64,000 bases of DNA from Mactromeris polynyma. Lineage: Eukaryota > Mollusca > Bivalvia > Venerida > Mactridae. The stretch is from the NCBI GenBank assembly GCA_032209605.1, contig JASFXZ010000020.1, forward strand, positions 441,501 through 505,500, given 5' to 3'. Numbering within the stretch: position 1 is the first letter of the stretch; every line of letters begins with the position of its first letter. The notes under the pieces were generated by a model. It saw only the letters and a program-made list of their open reading frames with translations. It searched no databases and was not told the origin of the DNA. Below, in pieces: positions 35,301 through 47,300 of the stretch. Both the position numbers and the translations under genes were made by a program.

Positions 35301-38300
35301 ATTCATAGCCACACTAAAAACCCAAGCAGACGGTATGCATATACAAGTAAACAATAAAACCACAAAATAAAAAGGGACAAGACACGAACATAATATAGAT
35401 GAAAATCTGGATACCACCTTGGTACGGTCAGTGGAAAAAACGCCACTGGACGTTTAAACCTAGTTTAAGGGTGCACACAAAATTACGCTAATCCTACAGT
35501 CACCAAAGACAACTTCCCAACATAAGAAACATCAAATTAATTGAACTTATGCATGTAGAACGTAGATATATAAAACAACAGATCCGTGAAGTCAGTCAAA
35601 ATAATCAGTACACAATGTGTAGAAGTTGTACCTCCATTGTCCTGTGTATGGTCTGGTTTAGGTGTTGTTACAACAACTGATGTTTTCTCCTCAGTAGTAC
35701 ATTGCTTACAGGATTTGGCACAATGCGTTTCCATCCATTTATTTATCTCACAGTGACCGTATTTCGCCCATGTTTCACATTCCTCATCACTTTTGTGGTT
35801 ATTAACACAAGCACCTGTAACACATTAAAGCATGTTGACATTTACTCTATTCATAAATCATAATTGTGAAGGTAGTCCGAGTTTCAAATTAACATACAAA
35901 AAAAGAAAACTGGTCTACGAAAATACGGTCTTTCGAATGAGGTGGTCTAATTTCGAGATGGTCTTTACGTGATGATTCATGGTATATGTTTCTGGTAAAA
36001 CGTACATACTCTAAAATATCAGCTATGTATGCAAAATATAGGGATTGTACTCACCAGAACCCTCTGTTACAGGTGTCAGCTGTGTAGTTACGACAGACGC
36101 CTGTTTAGTGGTTCCCTCTTCATACTGACACTTTGTACAAGCTTTGTGACAATTAGTATCCATCCAAACGCTGTTTTTCAAACACTCCCGATCGTTTGCC
36201 CATGTTTCACACTGAACATCATCCCAGGTGTTCTTACACTCAACTGGAGAAGGAATAAAACGAAAAAGTAACAATATTTGATCTTATTCTATTTGACTTC
36301 TCGAATTTGATGTTAACAACGTTCAGTATTTTCCCCAATGTACATTTTTAATAGACATTCAGTAATTGCTGTCACAACATGCTATTTGACTGACACTAAA
36401 TGTTTTTCTCACGTGCAATATGACTGATGTTCAGTGTGATTTTTTCCAACGTTCGATGTAATTGACATTTGGTAATTGTTTCATATGCTGCATTGTGACT
36501 GGCGTTCGTTAATTTTCTTTCCCACGTGCAATGTAATTGATATGCAGTAATAATTCTTTCCCCATATGCGATGTGATTGACGTTCAGTTATTGTTTTTTT
36601 CACGTGGGATGCGATTGACGTTCAGTTATTGTTTTTCCCACGTGCGATGTGACTTGCGTTCGATCGTTGCTTTCCCCACGTGTGATGTGATTGTTCGGTA
36701 ATTGCTTTCTCCATGTGCAATGTGATTTAGTTTCAGTTATTGTTTAAACAAAAAAGTAATTGCTAGTTAAGACCAATAAATACAAAGTTCTGTCTTGTTA
36801 CTTACGTTCATCACCACCTCCACCACATTTCTTGCAAGATTTGCGACAATTTGGAATCATCCAGTCAGGATTTAAATTACATTCACCGCGAGTTGCCCAA
36901 TCTTTACATTCTACTATATTATGTGTATCCTCACACAGACCTGAAATAAACAGAAACTTGTAAACACATAAAAATGTGGATGCTTGTCTTCAACAAGTGG
37001 ATGAGGCTTGTACATGTCAGCAAATGAAAGGGGCTTGCATGTCAACAAATCCAAGACGTTAGCAAATCATCAAATGGAACATATTTGCAAGCCAAGCTAT
37101 AGGAGGTGTCAACAAGTCAACAAATAGGTGTTCCCAAGTCAATAAAGGAAAGATGTTTCAAGTCAATAAATGTAATATGTTTGTAGGTTAACAAATGAAA
37201 TATGTTCGTATGTCAAATGGAATATGTTTGCAATGTCAACCAATGGTATACCAATGGAAGGTGTTTGCACATCAATTAATGGTAGATGTTTGCAGGTCAA
37301 CAAATGGAAGGTGTTTGCGGGTGAATGAACGGAAGGTGTTTGCAGGTCAACAAATGGAAGATGTTTGCAGGTCAATAAATGGAAGGTGTTTGCAGGTCAA
37401 TGAATGGAAGGTGTCTGTAGGTCAATGAATGGAAGATGTTTGCAGGTCAATAAATGGAAGGTGTTTGTAGGTCAACAAATGGAAGGTGTTTGCAGGTCAA
37501 TGAATGGAAGGTGTTTGCAGGTCAATGAATGGAAGATGTTTGCAGGTCAACAAATGGAAGATGTTTGCAGGTCAATAAATGGAAGGTGTTTGCAGGTCAA
37601 CAAATGGAAGGTGTTTGCAGGTCAATGAATGGAAGGTGTTTGCAGGTCAATAAATGGAAGGTGTTTGCAGGTCAATGAATGGAAGGTGTTTGCAGGTCAA
37701 TGAATGGAAGATGTTTGCAGGTCAATAAATGGAAGGTGTTTGCAGGTCAACAAATGGAAGGTGTTTGCAGGTCAATGAATGGAAGATGTTTGCAGGTCAA
37801 CAAATGGAAGATGTTTGCAGGTCAATGAATGGAAGGTGTTTGCAGGTCAACAAATGGAAGGTGTATGCGGGTCAACAAATGGACAATGTGTGCAAGGGAG
37901 GATTAAGTTGGTACAGGGAACACAACGTTAACAAGACAATGCCTCCACACACAGGTCCCAGCGAAACATTAGTACACAAAACACTTGGAGTTGAGAAGGT
38001 GTCAGGGCAAACATTAATTAGGAATGGGGAGATAAGGATTACTAGGAGTCAACAGATGGGCGATGTTTGCAATGTTCGCACATTGTCAAGATAAGTCATT
38101 TGTTCATACCTGGTTCTGGTGTTGGTTCAGGCGTTGTAACGGGGTTTAATTCCTTCCCGCACATATGACAAGCTTTTCTACAATTTTCTGGCATCCAGCG
38201 AGGATTCATTTGACATTCACCTTCTGTTGCCCATTTGTTGCATTCTGTATCATCTTTATGTACATTGTCACAGTCAACTGCAAAATAAAATTGCTTATGG

Positions 38301-41300
38301 GTAAATAATTATACATGTATAACGATATAAATAATATTTCTCGCGGTATTCAGGACTTTTATCCCACCTTTTTCGCCAAGGATCGTTCCAAAGAGGTACT
38401 CCTATTTTCACCTATAATTCATGGTTGTTTCTTGTGGCCCTTGTTTACTTGCGTGTATTTACACGTCTTGTGTCCCTTGTTTACTTGCGTGTATTTACAC
38501 GTCTTGTGTCCCTTGTTTACTTGCGTGTATTTACACGTCTTGTGTCCCTTGTTTACTTGCGTGTATTTACACGTCTTGTGTCCCTTGTTTACTTGCGTGT
38601 ATTTACACGTCTTGTGGCCCTTGTTTACTTGCGTGTATTTACACGTCTTGTGTCCCTCGTTTACTTGCGTGTATTTACACGTCTTGTGGCCCTTGTTTAC
38701 TTGCGTGTATTTACACGTCTTGTGTCCCTCGTTTACTTGCGTGTATTTACACGTCTTGTGTCCCTTGTTTACTTGCGTGTATTTACACGTCTTGTGTCCC
38801 TTGTTTCCTTGCGTGTATTTACACGTCTTGTGTCCCTTGTTTACTTGCGTGTATTTACACGTCTTGTGTCCCTTGTTTACTTGCGTGTATTTACACGTCT
38901 TGTGTCCCTTGTTTACTTGCGTGTATGTACACGTCTTGTGTCCCTTGTTTACTTGCGTGTATTTACACGTCTTGTGGCCCTTGTTTCCTTGCGTGTATTT
39001 ACACGTCTTGTGTCCCTTGTTTACTTGCGTGTATTTACACGTCTTGTGTCCCTTGTTTACTTGCGTGTATTTACACGTCTTGTGTCCCTTGTTTACTTGC
39101 GTGTATTTACACGTCTTGTGTCCCTTGTTTCCTTGCGTGTATTTACACGTCTTGTGTCCCTTGTTTCCTTGCGTGTATTTACACGTCTTGTGTCCCTTGT
39201 TTTCTTGCGTGTATTTACACGTCTTATGTCCCTTGTTTCCTTGCGTGTATTTACACGTCTTGTGTCCCTTGTTTACTTGCGTGTATTTACACGTCTTGTG
39301 TCCCTTGTTTTCTTGCGTGTATTTACACGTCTTGTGTCCCTTGTTTACTTGCGTGTATTTACACGTCTTGTGTCCCTTGTTTACTTGCGTGTATTTACAC
39401 GTCTTGTGTCCCTTGTTTACTTGCGTGTATTTACACGTCTTGTGTCCCTTGTTTACTTGCGTGTATTTACACGTCTTGTGTCCCTTGTTTACTTGCGTGT
39501 ATTTACACGTCTTGTGTCCCTTGTTTACTTGCGTGTATTTACACGTCTTGTGTCCCTTGTTTCCTTGCGTGTATTTACACGTCTTGTGTCCCTTGTTTTC
39601 TTGCGTGTATTTACACGTCTTATGTCCCTTGTTTCCTTGCGTGTATTTACACGTCTTGTGGCCCTTGTTTACTTGCGTGTATTTACACGTCTTGTGTCCC
39701 TTGTTTCCTTGTGTGTATTTACACGTCTTGTGGCCCTTGTTTACTTGCGTGTATTTACACGTCTTGTGTTCCTTGTTTACTTGCGTGTATTTACACGTCT
39801 TGTGGCCCTTCTCGACTTCTACATTCCGTTTGGTAAAATATATTTCATTGAATTAAAATGTCGTCTTTGACAGTGTTTATTGGTTTCCTGCTTATGTACA
39901 TGTCAGAGTGAGTGGAAATGTTGTTTTATGGCCGTTTTTGGTAAACAATTGCCAGTGTAATATTGAGGTCGTTAAATCGGGTAATTAAGTACAGTGAACA
40001 TATCCGAAATATAATAGCTGCATTTTTCCTTATATCCTTTGATCTTTGTCTTTGATAGTATCTCTACATCAAACAAATACTTGTTAGAAATTATTTAACG
40101 TAGGCGTATAATGAGTACATGTACTTTTATGGATTTAACACTTGTTTGTTAAGATTTGTTTATTACCCCCTTTATCAAATGTGGATGTATACAAAATGTT
40201 CCCCTTCATCCACCTGTCTCCCCTTTATCTGCTATCTTTACCTTTCTTGGGAATGTCTGACTTGTGAATGGAACATTCCCTGTCATGCATTCTTTTACTT
40301 TACTTGAATAACAATACTGTGTATATGATGTTTAAAAGTGTCATACATACCATCAGGATCTAGTCCCGAACTCTTGCATGCCTTGCAAGTAAGTTTACAA
40401 TTCTGTTCCATCCACTCTTTATTCACAATGCATTCGCCTCTTTCCTTCCATACTTCACATTTCTTCACCGGAAATGCGTCTTTACATGTATCTGCAAAAG
40501 ATTGAGACAAACAAATACATCATCTATTCTAGTGTATCATATATAATGCCAGAGTCCAAGATTATTAAACTGAGATTTTAGACAAGTCTAAAAATGCTGC
40601 CTTGACATTGGTCAATATAAGGACGTAAACAGAACCAATCAGATTTTCGAGACTGGTCTCAAACCTAAGTTATTTAATCTCAGACCCAGTACACACGATA
40701 GACACCACATACGAGAAATGTCAGAATTATCATTAACTCTGTTATATACACAACATAGTTTCGTCATACAAGAATTCTGAAATATGTCAACCATAGTAAA
40801 TTTATAAAGGATGAGCTACTGTAGAGACAAGAATATAAAACAATATAGCACAGTTCATACTACTGTAAACTATATGCTCATATAACGTTAACTGTATCAG
40901 ACAGATCACGATCATTGAACAGTTCTCCAATAAAATGCTTCTTTGAAAGTACACTATGTTTCTGTGACAAACAATACTTTATCTCATTATATTTTTTATG
41001 TTTCAAGCAAAAGTTTGTCCTGTCATTTTTCATTTTGAGAAAATGTCTTTTATCCTGTCATGTGTTTATGTTGGGAAAAGCATTGATTTATTTTGTTCGG
41101 AAACGCCATTTAAATGTTTACCATAGAATTGGTCAAACACATAACGCATGCGACTAAGCGGAATTACTAATCAAAACAAAGCTAATCAAACATTTAAAAA
41201 GAAACAATATATACATGTACAACACTTAAAATGTGCAATTCTTTAGGGAAGGATCCGGTTTATGTAATTATCTGTTCGTCAGACAGAAAACTTTTAATGC

Positions 41301-44300
41301 TACGTTTGACTTTTCAAGGGCTTCTTGCTTCAAATGAAAGTATAATATAACAATTAACCTGCTGCTCAGATTTAGTAAAATATGGCTTCTCATAAACCAT
41401 GAACTGTTACGAAGCATGGGTTAGACTCACAGTGTGCACATTGTTTGTTAGGAAGCATGGTTTAGACACACAGTGTGCATATTGTTTGTTAGGAAGCATG
41501 GATTAGACACACGGTGTGCATATTGTTTGTAAGGAAGCAGGGATCAGACACACGGTGTGCACATTGTTTGTTACGAAGCATGGTTTAGACACACATTATG
41601 CACATTGTTTGTTAGGAAGCATGGTTTAGACACACAGTGTGCACATTGTTTGTTAGGAAGCATGGTTTAGACACACAGTGTGCATATTGTTTGTTAGGAA
41701 GCATGGATTAGACACACGGTGTGCATATTGTTTGTAAGGAAGCAGGGATCAGACACACGGTGTGCACATTGTTTGTTACGAAGCATGGTTTAGACACACA
41801 TTATGCACATTGTTTGTTAGGAAGCATGGTTTAGACACACAGTGTGCACATTGTTTGTTAGGGAGCATGGGTTAGACACACGGTGCGCACATTGTTTGTA
41901 AGGGAGCATGGGTTAGACACACAGTGTGCACATTGTTTGTTAGGAAGCATGGATTAGACACACAGTGTGCACATTGTTTGTAAGGGAGCATGGGTTAGAC
42001 ACACAGTGTGCACATTGTTTGTTAGGAAGCATGGATTAGACACACGGTGCGCACATTGTTTGTAAGGGAGCATGGGTTAGACACACAGTGTGCACATTGT
42101 TTGTTAGGAAGCATGGATTAGACACACGGTGCGCACATTGTTTGTAAGGGAGCATGGGTTAGACACACAGTGTGCACATTGTTTGTTAGGAAGCATGGAT
42201 TAGACACACAGTGTGCACATTGTTTGTAAGGGAGCATGGGTTAGACACACAGTGTGCACATTGTTTGTAAGGGAGCATGGGTTAGACTCACAGTGTGCAC
42301 ATTGTTTGTTAGGAAGCACGGATTAGACACACGGTGCGCACATTGTTTGTAAGGGAGCATGGGTTAGACACACAGTGTGCACATTGTTTGTTAGGAAGCA
42401 TGGTTTAGACACACAGTGTGCACATTGTTTGTTAGGGAGCATGGGTTAGACACACAGTGCGCACATTGTTTGTAAGGGAGCATGGGTTAGACACACAGTG
42501 TGCACATTGTTTGTTAGGAAGCATGGTTTAGACACACAGTGTGCACATTGTTTGTTAGGAAGCATGGTTTAGACACACGGTGCGCACATTGTTTGTAAGG
42601 GAGCATGGGTTAGACACACAGTGTGCATATTGTTTGTTAGGGAGCATGGGTTAGACACACAGTGTGCATATTGTTTGTTACGAAGCATGGGTTAGACACA
42701 GTGAGTGCATATTGTTTGTTAGGAAGTATGGATTAGACACACGGTGTGCATATTGTTTGTTACGAAGCATGGGTTAGATCGACACAGTGTGTGCATATTG
42801 TTTGTTAGGAAGCATGGATTAGACACACGATGTGCATATTGTTTGTTAGGAAGCATGGGTTAGACACAGTGTGTGCATATTGTTTGTTAGGAAGCATTGC
42901 TTAGACACACGGTGTGCACATTGTTTGTTAGGAAGCATGGATTAGACACAGTGTGTGCATATTGTTTGTTAGGAAGCATGGATTAGACACACGGTGTGCA
43001 CATTGTTTGTTAGGAAGCATGGATTAGACACAGTGTGTCCATATTGTTTGTTAGGAAGCATGGATTAGACACACGGTGTGCACATTGTTTGTTAGGAAGC
43101 ATGGGTTAGACACACAGTGCGCACATATTTCAGGACATACTATGTTTGATACGAAGCATGGATTAGACACAGTGTGTGCATATTGTTTGTTTGTTAGGAA
43201 GCATGGATTAGACACACGGTGTGCATATTGTTTGTTAGGAAGCATGGGTTAGACACACGGTGCGCACTCACTTCAGGACATACTATGTTTGATACGAAGC
43301 ATGGATTAGACACATGGTGTGCATTCTACAGGATATATTCCATGCGATGTGGGTGGGGATATCATACTTATTCACCTACTGTCCAGTTTTTGGGACATAA
43401 ATTAGCAAATCTACATAACCATTGCCATGTCCAGAGTGTTATATGTGGTCCTGTAAGAAAATATTTACTTTCAAATACAATAGTCCAGTATGTAATACAA
43501 CATACTTCTGGACAAAGAGAACATTAATTATATTCTAATGCTGTGAAAGTTTGACCTCTTTTCTTTAATCGCGAAATTTGAAAAAAAAAAACAGAAAATC
43601 TTTTCAGTTTCGGTATATCATTCAAATTTATTTAATAATCTCTATCTACAAAATTCAATATTCGAAGCCATGTCTAATAAATGTTGGCGTAGATAAAATC
43701 TCTCCTTGAGTAACAACCTCTGTTCTGAAAAAAAACTTTACAGTCAATTTCACCTCTCTATATCCACAACCTCTCAAAACAGGCTTAATCTGCGGCTCCC
43801 AAAAACTGATGTATGAGAGGCTTAACTGTACAAGGAGAACTAATAAAATAGATTTACCGTCTGTAGTTTCTTTATTTCCGCATAGATAACAAGCTTTACG
43901 ACATCCGTCTAACATAAATTTTGGATTCCGTTCGCATTCACCTTGATTTCCCCAGACATTACACTGCCAATCATCATGTGCATTAAAACAGGTGCCTGTA
44001 ACACAACAGATGATCATTTTATTTCGATCTATGCATAACACACCATCCAATTATACATACGCATACATACAATTTACAATCTGACTAAAGCACATGATCA
44101 TGATCATTTATTTTTTTAGGGGAGATATTTTTATTTTCCTCGTAAATAAGTATGTGTAGGTCGAGAACATCCCACTCCATACTTTACATAATAGCAGTTA
44201 GTATGCATAAGAAAAACATTAAGGTTAGTATGTCAGATCTAAGATTCAATGATTTAAGAGATACAAATAATGTTATATTACACTAACAGAGAAATGTACG

Positions 44301-47300
44301 AGGGTTGTCCTGTAAAACAGGGATAAGTTAGCTCAGTTGGTAGCAAGCTACATACAGTATAATCAATATGTAGTTGGGGAAATAGGCCGGCAAAGACTTC
44401 CCCCTATTGAGGTATATATAACGGTCAGATGGGGGAAGAAATGGGCCAGTAATTTCCCCCACCTCCATATGAATAATCATCGATATGCAGGTTGGGGCTG
44501 GTCCAGTTTTCCCCACTAAAATTGATAAAGAAGGTTCAATTTTCAGGTGGGCGAAGAAATGGACCAGACCAGTGTTTTACTCAAGTGAGTTAAACCTAAC
44601 GATTACATGGTTGAAGGTTGAAGAAATTGGCCAGTCAGTTTTACCCCACATGATTATTTATCGATATGCAGATGGGGGGGGAAATTAGCCAGCTCATTTC
44701 TCTCCCCAACGGACTCTTAGTTATATCTCATGGCTGGACAATTTCTTCCTCTATCCCACTGTTATACTAACATACATGGGGGGAAATTAAGCCCACCCAT
44801 TTCGTCCCCCACCTGAAAATGTTTTTCTATCATTTTGGATGGGAAAACCTGGGACGACATATTAATTATTCATAACACATATGAGAAAAATGGCATTTCA
44901 CACTCACCAATTAACACGTTTATATAATGGTTAGACATGTAACAAAGCCTTTCGTTATCATTTTAGGTGGGGGAAACTGCGCTGACTGTCATGTATAATT
45001 GAAAACAAAAATTGAAATTGGTGTTTAAATAAAAACCAATAATAATATACAGAAATAAAATGTAATTTGTGTACCATATACATGTATCTATTATAACACT
45101 ACTTTACAGTTGTGTACACACTGATTGCTAGCTGTCACCAACACACACACACACACACATACACCCACACACCTACACACACATATATAACTTACGATCA
45201 TCAGGTGAGACATTGTTCTTTGTACACGAGTCCGTACCATCTGGACAAATACATTTACAATTCTGATCAACATATCCACCATTGTAGCACTCAATAGACC
45301 TATCACAATGATCTGTAAGGAAATACGTTGTTATTAAATGAAGGAATAAACATTTAGAATCTCAGTTTAGTTGTGAAGTAAGGTTTGGCACGAAACTGCA
45401 CAGTAATATCATTGTAACATATTTGAAAACTAAGGTTGTAAACGTGTAGACACCAGACTCAGAAAGCAGTCTTGTCATTGGTCAGTTACATACACCAGAC
45501 TCAGAAAGCAGTCTTGTCATTTGGGTTGTAAACGTGTAGACACCAGACTCAGAAAGCAGTCTTGTTATTGGATTGTAAACGTGTAGACACCAGACTCAGA
45601 AAGCAGTCTTGTCATTTGAGTTGTAAACATGTAGACACCAGACTCAGAAAGCAGTCTTGTTATTGGGTTGTAAACGTGTAGACACCAGACTCAGAAAGCA
45701 GTCTTGTTATTGGGTTGTAAACGTGTAGACACCAGACTCAGAAAGCAGTCTTGTTATTGGATTGTAAACGTGTAGACACCAGACTCAGAAAGCAGTCTTG
45801 TTATTGGATTGTAAACGTGTAGACACCAGACTCAGAAAGCAGTCTTGTCATTTGGGTTGTAAACGTGTAGACACCATACTCAGAAAGCAGTCTTGTTATT
45901 GGATTGTAAACGTGTAGACACCAGACTCAGAAAGCAGTCTTGTCATTTGGGTTGTAAACGTGTAGACACCAGACTCAGAAAGCAGTCTTGTCATTGGGTT
46001 GTAAACGTGTAGACACCAGACTCAGAAAGCAGTCTTGTCATTGGGTTGTAAACGTGTAGACACCAGACTCAGAAAGCAGTCTTGTTATTGGGTTGTAAAC
46101 GTGTAGACACCAGACTCAGAAAGCAGTCTTGTTATTGGATTGTAAACGTGTAGACACCAGACTCAGAAAGCAGTCTTGTCATTGGGTTGTAAACGTGTAG
46201 ACACCAGACTCAGAAAGCAGTCTTGTCATTGGGTTGTAAACGTGTAGACACCAGACTCAGAAAGCAGTCTTGTTATTGGGTTGTAAACGTGTAGACACCA
46301 GACTCAGAAAGCAGTCTTGTTATTGGGTTGTAAACGTGTAGACACCAGACTCAGAAAGCAGTCTTGTTATTGGATTGTAAACGTGTAGACACCAGACTCA
46401 GAAAGCAGTCTTGTTATTGGGTTGTAAACGTGTAGACACCAGACTCAGAAAGCAGTCTTGTTATTGGGTTGTAAACGTGTAGACACCAGACTCAGAAAGC
46501 AGTCTTGTTATTGGGTTGTAAACGTGTAGACACCAGACTCAGAAAGCAGTCTTGTCATTGGTCAGTTCTATACATAAGACTCAGAAAGCAGTCTTGTCAT
46601 TGGTCAGTTCTATACATAAGACTCAGAAAGCAGTCTTGTCATTGGTCAGTTATATACACCAGACTCAGAAAGCAGTCATGTCATTGGTCAGTTCTATACA
46701 CCAGATTCAGAAAGCAGTCTTGTCATTGGTCAGTTCTATGACTCTGATAAGAAAGAGAAATTAAGTTGTTACAGGGAACGCCATATACACAAAAAAAAGA
46801 GAAAATAAGTTGCAACAAGGAACGCCACATACATAAGACAATGCCTCCCCACACAGACCTCCAGGAAAACAACAGTCCATAAAACACCAGGCATTTGAGG
46901 AGACACAAGAGTAAATACGCAAGTGAACAGGGGCGCAAAGAATGGCCTAGCCGACCATAAAGTGCAACTAAGGAGAATTATTGAGGACAAACAGGGGGAA
47001 TGCCTCCCCATACAGATAGCCAGGAAAACAACGGTCCACAAAATATCAGGCAATGAGGAGGTGCAAGGGTAAACATGTATGGGACTAGGGGTCTAAGAAA
47101 TGGTCTGGTCGACCAATTAGCTAATTACAATTTGAGAGCAATAACTTCTCCAACAACATAATAGTTTTCCAGTAACAATTATGTTACTACCAATTTACAT
47201 ATCTAGGGCAATATCCTATCAACAACAGGTGTATCTACAGACTGGGTGTTGCTGAGGGGAGTTTGCAGCCTATAAATCCAATGTAAACCTACCTGAACAG

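Noticed and set aside
38315..39870. Overlapping open frames of 471-513 codons
   Set aside because: They are the three frames of one 36-bp tandem array without stops; there is no codon structure, start context or family similarity.
34975..43995. Toxin gene, because of ShK-like domains
   Set aside because: The seven domains are fused in frame behind an astacin catalytic domain, the usual accessory use of ShKT modules. No free-standing toxin precursor is seen.
44329..44400. tRNA gene
   Set aside because: A-box present, but no B-box, acceptor stem or anticodon arm could be drawn.
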